Positions 24,201-30,798 of a stretch of 64,000 nt of DNA are shown here, one piece after another. The stretch's first letter is position 1. Every line of letters begins with the position of its first letter. The translations under genes were made by a program, and so were the position numbers. Under the pieces are notes generated by a model that made no database searches, was not told the DNA's origin, and worked only from the letters and a program-made list of their open reading frames with translations. Source of the DNA: Ignavibacteria bacterium (lineage in GTDB: Bacteria > Bacteroidota > Ignavibacteria > Kapaibacteriales > Kapaibacteriaceae); contig JADJIQ010000002.1 in the NCBI GenBank assembly GCA_016707005.1, positions 372,001-436,000 on the forward strand, given 5' to 3'.

Positions 24201-25628
24201 TTCCTTCCGATGGCCATCTCGCAAGGAGATGGTTCGGAAGTGCAACGCCCTCTTGCAACAGTTGTGATCGGTGGACTCATCACTTCTACCATGCTTACGT
24301 TGCTGTTGCTTCCAACACTGTATTCAATGTTCGGTCACGCACGTCACGTAGACGGGCGAACACATCGCAAGCACAAGCGTGGACATCATTTTGCAGCGGC
24401 TACTTCCATTGCACTTCTCGTCTGTCTTGGATGGCCTTCAACGATCTCTGCTCAATCTCCGGTTGCGATCACGCTCGATAGTGCGATGAAGGCAGCACTC
24501 AACGCCAACATCGACCTACGAACAGCACGTGCGGAAGAAGGTCAGGCAGATGCGTTGCGAGGAGCAGCGATCGATCTCGGTCCTACATCCGTCACCTACA
24601 TGGGCGGACAGTACAACTCGGCATCGAGCGACAACAACTTCACGATCATGCAATCGGTCCCCTTCCCCACCAAGATGATCGCCTCGCGATCCTTGGCCGA
24701 TGAGACCTACCGAGAAGCACAACTCCGAAGGAGCGTTGGCGAACATCGCATTCGATTGGACGTCCGAAGGGTCTATGCGATGATCTGCATGAACCGCGAG
24801 ATCGATGCCATCCTCAAGGAGCAAGAGAGCTATCTCGACAAAGCGGTAGAGGTTGCCACACTTCGTGAGCAGGCCGGCGAAGGCACGATGCTAGAACGCG
24901 TGAACGCGGAATCGCAACGAGCCGAGATCGGTGTTCAACGTTTGGCATCACAGTCCAACATCCGCACAGCGGAGATGGAGTTACGAGTGCTTGTCGGAAG
25001 TGCGGTACCCATCACCGCATCGGCGACCACCATTCCGGTACTGCCGATTCCGGGAAGTGCCGATACAGTTATCGCAAGCCCCTTGATCGATCTCGCGAAC
25101 CAACGCATTCGTGTTGCTGATGAAGCCAAGAGTGTTGCATCGTCCGGCTATTGGCCCGATATCACTCTCGGCTACTTCAATCAATCACTCAACGGCACGC
25201 TACTCCCTGATCAAAACCGTTTGGCCGGAAGCGGAGATCGTTTCTCTGGCTTTACGGTTGGACTGGCCCTGCCATTGTGGTTCGTTCCTACATCGGCAAA
25301 GACCGAAGCTGCGAGTATTCAGCGGACGCTGGCTGAGCAGCGTGCGGCGCAAGAGATCACCACACTTTCAGCATGGCGGCAACAGATCGACGTTGATCTC
25401 AAAGCTGCACGCGCAGCCGTAGAGTATTACGCCAACACCGGGCTTGCCGAAGCCCAATTGCTGGTGCGGCATTCACAGGCCGCCTATCAAGCCGGAGAGA
25501 TCGGCTGGCTGGAACTTCAGGCCAGTCTCCTGCAGAGTCTGCAGACCCGCACCTATGATGTGCAGGCACGTCGCAGACTCTACGACCTCATCATTCAACA
25601 CGACTATCTCATGGGACAAACTCGATGA
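21267..25628 (+). CDS. CzcA/CusA RND metal pump fused to a TolC-like outer-membrane factor
   Basis: A 1453-residue polypeptide. Residues 1 to about 1030 are a heavy-metal RND pump: the proton-relay helix reads DFGLIVDGAVIIVES with D401, D407 and E414, matching CzcA-type monovalent or divalent cation pumps. After a basic segment and a hydrophobic stretch (about 1031-1062, ending ISAQ), residues 1063-1453 form a complete TolC-family outer-membrane factor with long coiled-coil helices. Such fusions occur in Bacteroidota. The internal stretch looks like a signal peptide, so cleavage into two proteins is plausible. It is coupled by ATGA to the adaptor gene, completing a tripartite exporter. Confidence 0.9.
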   Translation: MFERIITFSVRNRLIVAVGVIGLVVWGIVSLNSLPIDAVPDITNNQVQVVTVSPALAPQEVERLITMPVELTMASIPGISEMRSISRFGLSVVTIVFHDDVDVYWARAQVDQRLTEVMDQIPQGAGTPLLAPVTTGLGEIYQYSLRVKPGYESRYSLTELRTIQDWIIRRRLLGTAGIADVSSFGGNLKQVEIAVDPDRLRSMNISISELLSAVQRNNANAGGAYIEKGPHVQYIRTEGVTTSPDEVGEIEVHRTDAGLPIYVHDVATVREGRAVRYGAMTRDDRGETVGGIVLMLKGANSSEVISTVKERMKAVQKTLPEGLVIEPYLDRTRLVNKAIGTVSQNLIEGALIVIFVLVLMLGNLRAGLIVASVIPLAMLFAVSMMRVFGVSGNLMSLGAIDFGLIVDGAVIIVESVLHALSRKNATDDSARVASITIRRSAAFGEIIIMIVYLPILALVGIEGKMFKPMAQTVIFAIIGAFILSTTYVPMMSSWLLKPGIKTWSLADKVMDIISRSYVPVRRLALRLKWFTLSSTLVVFVAAVIAFLMMGGEFLPQLDEGDFAVEMRLMTGSSLTETIRTSEAAAKILLREFPEVVRVIGKIGTSEIPLDPMPMESGDVMIILKDKDEWTSASTREELVEKMQSALSVIPGVTFGFQQPIQMRFNELMTGARQDVVVKVFGENMDSLAVIAQRLGAIAGGVQGAADIYVEPVNGLPQITVRIDRAACARLGVDVDDVNTTVRAAFAGSVAGVMYEGEKRFDIVVRLDSARRHDPSDVASLFVPTRTKQLVPITQIAVVDIALGPNQIQREDAQRRIAVGFNVRGRDVESIVKELEEKVQQRLTLPTGYYMTYGGQFENLAAAKERLMIAVPTAMLLILFLLYMTFQSIRNALLIFTAIPLSAIGGIAALLIRGMPFSISAGVGFIALFGVAVLNGIVLISAFQKLHEKGNFNMLRVVIIGTSERLRPVAMTAMVASLGFLPMAISQGDGSEVQRPLATVVIGGLITSTMLTLLLLPTLYSMFGHARHVDGRTHRKHKRGHHFAAATSIALLVCLGWPSTISAQSPVAITLDSAMKAALNANIDLRTARAEEGQADALRGAAIDLGPTSVTYMGGQYNSASSDNNFTIMQSVPFPTKMIASRSLADETYREAQLRRSVGEHRIRLDVRRVYAMICMNREIDAILKEQESYLDKAVEVATLREQAGEGTMLERVNAESQRAEIGVQRLASQSNIRTAEMELRVLVGSAVPITASATTIPVLPIPGSADTVIASPLIDLANQRIRVADEAKSVASSGYWPDITLGYFNQSLNGTLLPDQNRLAGSGDRFSGFTVGLALPLWFVPTSAKTEAASIQRTLAEQRAAQEITTLSAWRQQIDVDLKAARAAVEYYANTGLAEAQLLVRHSQAAYQAGEIGWLELQASLLQSLQTRTYDVQARRRLYDLIIQHDYLMGQTR

Positions 25629-26773
25629 ACACACAACAGTCCTTTATCCGCAACATTGTCATTGTACTTGCAATGATCTATGTCGTTGCAGCCTGTACAA
25701 AGACCGACGCGCCCCCTACAGAACAAAGCGCTCATGTGTCGGGAGACACCGTAGAGCTCACACAACAGCAGGCGACAAATGCACACATGTCTTTTGCTCG
25801 TGCAGAACGAAGAGAACTCACAACCGGACTCCGTGCAAACGGCATGGTTCATGTTCCTCCACAGTATGCCTACAGCGTTACGGCACCATACGGCGGAATT
25901 GTCCGCACAACATCCGTCCTGCCCGGTTCACGAGTTTCAAAGGGAGAGACCATCGTTGTCTTGGAGAGTCCAGAGTTCATCACCCTCCAGCAGGAGTACC
26001 TTACCACCGAAGCATTGTTAGAAGCCTCAGAGGCCGAATTGATCCGTCAAGCACGTCTTGCAAAAGACTCTGTCAACGCCCGTAAGAAGCTCGAAGCTGC
26101 TTCAGCGGAGACACGTTCATTGCGCGTGAAGAAGAAGGCATTGGCAGAAAAGCTCGCCCTGATCAACATCGACGTGAAGAAGCTTGATGAGAACTCTTTG
26201 TCACGAGCTGTTCGTGTGCCCGCACCCATCAGCGGCTACGTCACCAAGGTCAACATCAACGCCGGCACCTACATCGCGCCCAACAACCCCATCATGGAGA
26301 TCGTCAACACCGATCACATGCACATCGAGCTCACCATCTTTGAACGTGATGTGCTCAAGCTTCGGATCGACCAGCATGTGACCGTTGCGCTCACCGATGC
26401 ACCCAACGTAAAGCGTGATGCTCATATTCATCTCATCGGCAAGGATGTAGCGGCGGATAGGACCATCTCTGTCCACGCCCACCTCAATCAGCCCGACCCA
26501 ACACTCATCCCCGGCACCACACTCACTGCCGTTGTTGATGCAGAGCCCCGTACAAGCTGGGTCGTTCCCGAAGCAGCCGTTGTAGCCTTCGAAGGCAAGT
26601 TCTTTGTCTTCACCGGCACACCCACTTCTTGTATCAGACGCGAAGTGAACGTTGGCATCACCCAGGACGGCATCACCGAGATCCTCAACGACCCACAGTG
26701 GCTCCAAACCGAGAACATCCTCGTCAAAGGGGCTCCTGCCGTGTTGGGAGCGATGACGAATAATGATGAATGA
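25625..26773 (+). CDS. RND efflux periplasmic adaptor (CusB-like)
   Basis: A 382-residue membrane-fusion lipoprotein; the signal ends VVAAC at about residue 24. It has a lipoyl-like barrel (PYGGIVRTTSVLPGSRVSKGE), an alpha-helical hairpin (about 115-180) and a second half-lipoyl motif (VPAPISGYVTKVNINAGTYI), followed by beta-barrel and membrane-proximal domains. It links the inner-membrane pump to the outer-membrane factor and may deliver metal. The start overlaps the pump stop by 4 bp. The stop codon is embedded in a repeated AATGATGAATGAC region, and a strong terminator follows. Confidence 0.9.
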   Translation: MNTQQSFIRNIVIVLAMIYVVAACTKTDAPPTEQSAHVSGDTVELTQQQATNAHMSFARAERRELTTGLRANGMVHVPPQYAYSVTAPYGGIVRTTSVLPGSRVSKGETIVVLESPEFITLQQEYLTTEALLEASEAELIRQARLAKDSVNARKKLEAASAETRSLRVKKKALAEKLALINIDVKKLDENSLSRAVRVPAPISGYVTKVNINAGTYIAPNNPIMEIVNTDHMHIELTIFERDVLKLRIDQHVTVALTDAPNVKRDAHIHLIGKDVAADRTISVHAHLNQPDPTLIPGTTLTAVVDAEPRTSWVVPEAAVVAFEGKFFVFTGTPTSCIRREVNVGITQDGITEILNDPQWLQTENILVKGAPAVLGAMTNNDE

Positions 26774-26821
26774 CGAGGTTCCTCGCTTCGCTCGTGCAAA
26801 CGAGGTTCCTCGCTTCGCTCG
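26774..26821. repeat. 27-bp-spaced direct repeat
   Basis: A 21-bp sequence starting CGAGGTTCCTCGCTTCGC occurs at 26774-26794 and again at 26801-26821. The second copy is followed by GAATGACG. A related inverted form (GTCATCCCGAGAAGCG) lies at 26920-26935. This type of CG-rich repeat is common in genomes of this phylum. Confidence 0.75.
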
Positions 26822-26855
26822 GAATGACGCTGCTCCCATTGTTGCATCAGAAATA

Positions 26856-26892
26856 GAAACGCGGGCACCATCATTGATGGTGCCCGCGTTTC
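26856..26892. terminator. hairpin terminator of the efflux operon
   Basis: GAAACGCGGGCACCATCA pairs perfectly over 18 bp with its complement, nearly without a loop, followed by TCTCATTC. It lies 83 nt after the adaptor stop codon, with the convergent gene beyond it. Confidence 0.8.
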
Positions 26893-26934
26893 TCTCATTC
26901 AACAATTCATGCGAGCCGCGTCATCCCGAGAAGC

Positions 26935-26960
26935 GTAGGGGCGAGGCCCCGCCTCGCCCG
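26935..26960. repeat. REP hairpin related to the 63.4-kb array
   Basis: GTAGGGGCGAGGCCCC plus GCCTCGCCCG form a palindromic hairpin. It differs from the 63377-63402 copies only by a C-to-G and a matching G-to-C change on opposite stem sides, so base pairing is kept. It is probably a dispersed target or product of the transposase at 62818. Confidence 0.7.
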
Positions 26961-26981
26961 GAGCGACGAGGGACCTCGGGT

Positions 26982-27099
26982 CAATGACTAATGACTAATG
27001 ACTAATGACGTCATTACCGTCATTACCGTCATAATGTCATAATGTCATTTGTCATTTGTCATTTGTCATTTGTCATTTGTCATTTGTCATTTGTCATTT
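26982..27099. repeat. AATGACT and GTCATTT heptamer arrays
   Basis: About four AATGACT units (26982-27009) are followed by ACCGTCATT and AATGTCAT variants, and then by eight perfect GTCATTT units (27044-27099). The two halves are roughly inverted and could form an extended hairpin. Read on the minus strand, the perfect array (AAATGAC) begins 4 nt after the stop codon of the gene ending at 27104. Confidence 0.9.
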
Positions 27100-27103
27100 G
27101 CTG

Positions 27104-28366
27104 TTACGTCTTCTGCTTCTTCTTCTTCGCCGCCGGGAACAACACGTTGTTCAGGATCAGGCGGTAGCCTGGTGATGTGGGGTGCAAGGCGAGGTCTGTT
27201 GGTGGGTCTCCAACAGCGTGACGATAGTCTTCGGGGTCGTGACCGCCGTACCAGGTAAAGGTGCCGCGACCTACGTTGCCGTGGATGTAGCGGACTTGGT
27301 CTGTACCATCGCGCTCGCCGAGGATGGTAACAGACTTCTTTACGAGTTCTTTGTGGAAGGCAGTGGTCTGACCTAGGAAGCTCTTGACCACGTTCACATG
27401 ACACTGGGTGAGCATTGTTGGAACGGGATCGTACTTGGCGGAGAAGTCAAAGAGGGTGAAGAAGTCGCTCGACTCTGTTTGCAGGATGGTGTTGGCATCC
27501 ACGTCGATATCACTGAACTCATACTGCAAGGGATTCATCGACACCTTGAAGTTCTCAAAGGCAAACGTGCGCGAGAAGTCGAGCTTCTCGTTCGCATCGC
27601 GGTCCATTGGATCGCCGTCATAGATCACATCACAGATGTCAACATTTGCTGCTGCAAGTGCGATATCATACGTATCGGTTGCGCTGCACATGGCGAACAT
27701 GAATCCACCGTTGGCAACGAACTCGCGGATACGTTCCGTTACGGCCCGCTTCATCTCACTTACCTTCTTGAAGCCGAGCTTGCGGGCTGTGTTCTCGAGG
27801 AGAGCCACCTGTTGGATGTACCAGCTCTCACCGGCAGAACTCGCATAGAACTTTCCGTACTGACCTGTGAAGTCCTCGTGGTGGAGGTGAAGCCAGTCGT
27901 ATTCCGTGAGCTTGCCCTTGACGACTTCTTCGTCCCAAAGCTTTTCGTACTTGACCTCGGCATATTCCATCACGAGCGTAACTGCGTCATCCCATGGACG
28001 GAAACCGGGCGGTGCGTAGACAGCGATCTTCGGTGCCTTTTCGAGTCGCACTACGTCCATATTGTTCTTTTCCGACTGAACCTCGGAATAGATCCCCGCG
28101 GCCGTGGCACCATCAAGCGTTTCAAACATCACGCCGCGGATACGGCATTCCGATGCGATCTCTTGTGTGAAGTCGGTCACAAAGGAGCCCCCTCGATAAT
28201 TTAGGAGCCAATCCACGGGTTGTTCCTTGGTGAGGATCCAGTACACGATGCCGTAGGACTTGAGGTGGTTCGTCTGATCCATGTCCATAGGGATCATGAT
28301 CTTCTGTCCGGCAGCTGTTGAAGCCGCCAGAAGCAGGACGAGGAGTGCGGAACGAAGCATATTCAT
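27104..28366 (-). CDS. conserved exported protein, function unknown
   Basis: About 420 residues, with a signal peptide (MNMLRSALLVLLLAASTAAGQ) and a lysine-rich C-terminus. Related Bacteroidota proteins often carry the label asparagine synthetase B, but no N-terminal cysteine amidotransferase or PP-loop is visible. The opening MIPMDMDQTNHLKSYGIVYW and the segments APPGFRPWDDAVTLVMEYAEV, LHHEDFTGQYGKFY and ANGGFMFAMCSATDTYD suggest a ThuA/GATase1-like hydrolase fold, but this is a guess. The start is ATG 28366, with 28360 an alternative. The longer upstream reading frame overlaps the ketolase gene and is not used. Confidence 0.72.
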   Translation of the reverse strand: MNMLRSALLVLLLAASTAAGQKIMIPMDMDQTNHLKSYGIVYWILTKEQPVDWLLNYRGGSFVTDFTQEIASECRIRGVMFETLDGATAAGIYSEVQSEKNNMDVVRLEKAPKIAVYAPPGFRPWDDAVTLVMEYAEVKYEKLWDEEVVKGKLTEYDWLHLHHEDFTGQYGKFYASSAGESWYIQQVALLENTARKLGFKKVSEMKRAVTERIREFVANGGFMFAMCSATDTYDIALAAANVDICDVIYDGDPMDRDANEKLDFSRTFAFENFKVSMNPLQYEFSDIDVDANTILQTESSDFFTLFDFSAKYDPVPTMLTQCHVNVVKSFLGQTTAFHKELVKKSVTILGERDGTDQVRYIHGNVGRGTFTWYGGHDPEDYRHAVGDPPTDLALHPTSPGYRLILNNVLFPAAKKKKQKT

Positions 28367-28423
28367 ATCGGTGTTGGGTACGAATCTACGACCTGCATAT
28401 TGCGCCGTCACTATCATTGCATC

Positions 28424-29104
28424 ATGGGACTCTTTCTCGCCATCGTTATTATCGGTCTCTGGTGTACACATCTTGCGTGGACACTGCTGTCCATGCCTGT
28501 GCTTTGGGACTCGCCGTGGACCTATGTCCATGTACTTGTGCAGGGCTATCTGTCCACCGGACTCTTCATCACCGCCCACGATGCCATCCACGGTACAGTT
28601 GTCAGGGGGCGTCGGGGTAACGACATCATTGGCTTCATTGCCTCCTTTCTCTTTGCCGGACTCTGGTATCCGCGGCTTGTGGTGAATCACCATCGGCATC
28701 ATGACCATCCGGCGGAGGACGATCTCGATCCCGACTATCACCCGTCGAACAACCTCCTCATCTGGTTCGGGTCATTCATGTGGCGCTACACCACCGTATG
28801 GCAGCTCCTGATCATGGCCGCGGCCTACAATCTCCTCAAGCTCCAGGTGGAAGAAGTCCGGTTATGGATCTGGTGGATCATCCCTGCCTTTATGGGCTCG
28901 TTCCAGCTCTTCTATGTGGGCACCTATCTCCCGCACCGCAAGCCCCATACCCCAGACATGCCATATCGTGCCAGATCGATGCCCTTGAACCACCTTTTGG
29001 CCATGATCTCGTGTTATTTCTTCGGATATCACGCCGAGCACCACATTTCTCCCGGCACCCCGTGGTGGGAACTCTGGCGGGTAAAGGAACGTCGGATTTC
29101 GTAG
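28424..29104 (+). CDS. crtW: beta-carotene ketolase-like membrane desaturase
   Basis: A 226-residue integral membrane di-iron enzyme. Histidine clusters match CrtW: HDAIH near residues 44-48, NHHRHHDHP near 87-95 and YHAEHH near 204-209, with the CrtW-like segments GLFITAHDAIHGTV and FYVGTYLPHR. CrtW adds keto groups to the 4-position of carotenoid rings, giving canthaxanthin or astaxanthin-type pigments. The ATG at 28424 follows from the first hydrophobic helix. No other carotenoid genes are in the window. A generic fatty acid desaturase is the alternative, but the motif set favours CrtW. Confidence 0.78.
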   Translation: MGLFLAIVIIGLWCTHLAWTLLSMPVLWDSPWTYVHVLVQGYLSTGLFITAHDAIHGTVVRGRRGNDIIGFIASFLFAGLWYPRLVVNHHRHHDHPAEDDLDPDYHPSNNLLIWFGSFMWRYTTVWQLLIMAAAYNLLKLQVEEVRLWIWWIIPAFMGSFQLFYVGTYLPHRKPHTPDMPYRARSMPLNHLLAMISCYFFGYHAEHHISPGTPWWELWRVKERRIS

Positions 29105-29114
29105 ATTTAGGCCT

Positions 29115-29543
29115 ATGACCATTACGCAGACCGACATCGACGCCTGCTCGAAGGTTCTGGGCCAGCCCCAGTCCTCCGATGCATCCTCGTGGTTCTGGAA
29201 CCTCCGTGACGCCGCAAGTGGGCGGGTGCTGGCCGTGACTGTTACGACCGGCGTGGATCTGGGCGACGGGCCGACCACCATTGTGAGTGCACAGACCCAC
29301 CAGGGTTATGTAGAGCTCCATGATGTTACGGGGCTCCTTCCCATCGAACCCGACGAGGTGATGTTCATCGCCAAGCGCGACGGCCGGTTCTCCAGTCTCG
29401 TGGTGGGTGCAAGCGGCACCTGCTCCCAATTCGCCAACATCCGTCCATCCATCCTCCGCGCAGATCTCAACGACCTCGATCCCGCGGCATTGATGGCAGC
29501 GTTGCAATTGTCGTTGGCAGAAAACATCATCGAGACCTTGTAA
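29115..29543 (+). CDS. hypothetical protein upstream of ybeY
   Basis: A 142-residue soluble protein without a signal peptide or membrane helix. It reads as alternating beta strands (RVLAVTVTTG, TTIVSAQTHQGYVELHDVTG, VMFIAKRDGRFSSLVVG) and a C-terminal helix (DLDPAALMAALQLSLAENII), like a small alpha/beta domain. I do not recognise the family. It shares TAATG with ybeY (1-bp overlap), so it is translated in the same operon as crtW and ybeY. Confidence 0.7.
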   Translation: MTITQTDIDACSKVLGQPQSSDASSWFWNLRDAASGRVLAVTVTTGVDLGDGPTTIVSAQTHQGYVELHDVTGLLPIEPDEVMFIAKRDGRFSSLVVGASGTCSQFANIRPSILRADLNDLDPAALMAALQLSLAENIIETL

Positions 29544-29953
29544 TGTTAGACGTCTCCGTCACCAATGCCTCCGGCGCTCGGTATCGCGGTCAACGCGAGA
29601 TGATCGCCAGTGTGCAAAAGGCACTCAAGGGACATAAGGTGACCAACGCCAAGGTGGACATCGTGTTGTTGAGTGACAGCAGGATCCGCACGTTGAACAA
29701 ACAGTATCTGAAGCACGATTACGCAACCGACGTGATCACTTTTCCGCTCGAAGAACAACCCTTGTACGGAGAGATCTACGTTTCCCTCGAAACCGCGCGC
29801 CGGCAAGCAAAAGAATATCAGGTGACGGTCGTCAATGAGTTATGTCGACTTGCCGTTCACGGCGCACTTCATCTCCTCGGCTACGACGACACAGAGAAGA
29901 AGGACCGTGAGGCCATGGAAGCAATGGAAAACAAATACATCGTGAGCACCTAA
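29543..29953 (+). CDS. ybeY: endoribonuclease YbeY
   Basis: A 136-residue zinc-dependent endoribonuclease used in 16S rRNA 3'-end maturation and ribosome quality control. The motif HGALHLLGYDD sits near residues 109-119. The first two histidine ligands are kept, but the usual third (GYDH) is aspartate here, a variant also seen in Bacteroidota. DYATDVITFPL is the other family signature. Coupled by TAATG to the upstream gene, and 8 nt before the DUF494 gene. Confidence 0.93.
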   Translation: MLDVSVTNASGARYRGQREMIASVQKALKGHKVTNAKVDIVLLSDSRIRTLNKQYLKHDYATDVITFPLEEQPLYGEIYVSLETARRQAKEYQVTVVNELCRLAVHGALHLLGYDDTEKKDREAMEAMENKYIVST

Positions 29954-29961
29954 GCGCGCCT

Positions 29962-30426
29962 ATGAACAATCACTACGCTGTTGAACGGGTCATGGACATC
30001 ATCGCCTATATGATCAGTGAGGGCAGGCAAGGGGCTCCGCTGACCGCGATCGATACCACCAGCCTGCAAGAGCAAGGCTACACAGACTCGGAGATCGCCG
30101 CTGCATTGTCGTGGATCATGGAACGTCAGGCAGACCGCGACGAGATCGAAGGTCCCGGCACCGGCACCTTCCGCATCCTCCACGGCATCGAACGAGATGT
30201 CCTGGATCCAGATGCATGGGGCATGCTCATGACCTACCATCAACTCGGCTTCCTCGACAGCGAAGACATCGAGCAGATCCTCGAACGCGCCATCGTCATG
30301 GGCAGCGAACGCAACGTTGGCATCGCCGAGGTCAAAGCCCTCATCGCCGCCTACGTCCTCCACCAACAACCCCTTCCCCAAGCCGGCAGCCGAAGCCTGT
30401 TGTTGGGGAGTGATTCGGTGAACTAG
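29962..30426 (+). CDS. smg: DUF494 (Smg) family protein
   Basis: A 154-residue soluble, mainly helical protein of the DUF494/Smg family, whose function is not established. The family pattern shows in VMDIIAYMISEG near the N-terminus, then the winged-helix-like segment GYTDSEIAAALSWIME, and DPDAWGMLMTYHQLGFLDSEDIEQILERAIV in two halves. The stop codon is followed at once by 8-bp repeats and a large inverted repeat. Confidence 0.82.
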   Translation: MNNHYAVERVMDIIAYMISEGRQGAPLTAIDTTSLQEQGYTDSEIAAALSWIMERQADRDEIEGPGTGTFRILHGIERDVLDPDAWGMLMTYHQLGFLDSEDIEQILERAIVMGSERNVGIAEVKALIAAYVLHQQPLPQAGSRSLLLGSDSVN

Positions 30427-30533
30427 AAAGTCAGATTGCTAGATTGTTAGTATGCTAGAATGTTAGAGTGCTAGATTGATAGATTGGTAGAAAGGTCTAA
30501 CATTCTAGCATACTAACACTCTAACTCTCTAAC
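30425..30533. repeat. TAG-octamer array forming a 21-bp perfect hairpin
   Basis: 8-bp units (TAGATTGC, TAGATTGT, TAGTATGC, TAGAATGT, TAGAGTGC) start right after the DUF494 stop. The segment 30446-30466 is the exact reverse complement of 30497-30517, giving a 21-bp stem with a 30-nt loop. The region separates the protein operon from the tRNA gene and may act as a terminator. Confidence 0.85.
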
Positions 30534-30535
30534 CT

Positions 30536-30609
30536 GGCCTCGTAGCTCAGTCGGATAGAGCGACGCTTTCCTAAAGCGTGGGTCGGAGGTTCGATTCCTC
30601 TCGAGGCCG
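30536..30609 (+). tRNA. tRNA-Arg (anticodon CCT)
   Basis: A 74-nt cloverleaf. The acceptor stem GGCCTCG pairs with CGAGGCC, the D stem GCTC with GAGC, the anticodon stem ACGCT with AGCGT around loop TTCCTAA, and the T arm contains GGTTCGATTCC. Anticodon CCT reads AGG arginine codons. CCA is not encoded. The 3' end is the integration site of the island, which leaves the gene intact because the island copy restores the sequence. Confidence 0.95.
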
Positions 30610-30610
30610 C
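30592..30610. other. attachment site at the tRNA end
   Basis: A 19-bp core identical to 46576-46594, covering the T arm and acceptor 3' half of tRNA-Arg. Bases on either side differ between the two copies, which delimits the crossover segment. Confidence 0.88.
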
Positions 30611-30624
30611 GGAACTGATATCGG

Positions 30625-30654
30625 GCGAGTTTTCCTGAAATGTGGAGAACTCGC
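30625..30654 (+). terminator. terminator after tRNA-Arg
   Basis: GCGAGTTTTCC pairs with GGAGAACTCGC (one mismatch) around an 8-nt loop, followed by TTTCTTCTTTT. It lies 16 nt after the tRNA and is brought by the island. Confidence 0.7.
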
Positions 30655-30732
30655 TTTCTTCTTTTATATATGGGACTTACGTAGATATGATAACAAATGT
30701 AGACTCATGAGAAATCATCGAGTTGCAATGAA

Positions 30733-30794
30733 ACCGTCAGCAGTAGCGTCAGCAGTGGCAATGTTGACGTACTCCCTCACTTACTGCTGACGGT
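30733..30794. promoter_or_regulatory. arm-type repeat and inverted repeat before the integrase
   Basis: ACCGTCAGCAGTAGCGTCAGCAG (30733-30755, not quoted beyond its two half units) contains two CGTCAGCA direct repeats. The same arrangement recurs at 46498-46520 near the other end. ACCGTCAGCAGT is also repeated in inverted form at 30783-30794, followed by TTTTT and the integrase ATG. It could be an integrase arm site, an operator, or both. Confidence 0.6.
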
Positions 30795-30798
30795 TTTT

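Noticed and set aside
27044..27099. CRISPR-like array
   Set aside because: Eight contiguous 7-bp units without spacers; no cas genes anywhere in the window.
28367..28741. N-terminal 125-codon extension of the exported protein
   Set aside because: It overlaps the ketolase gene and places the signal peptide internally.
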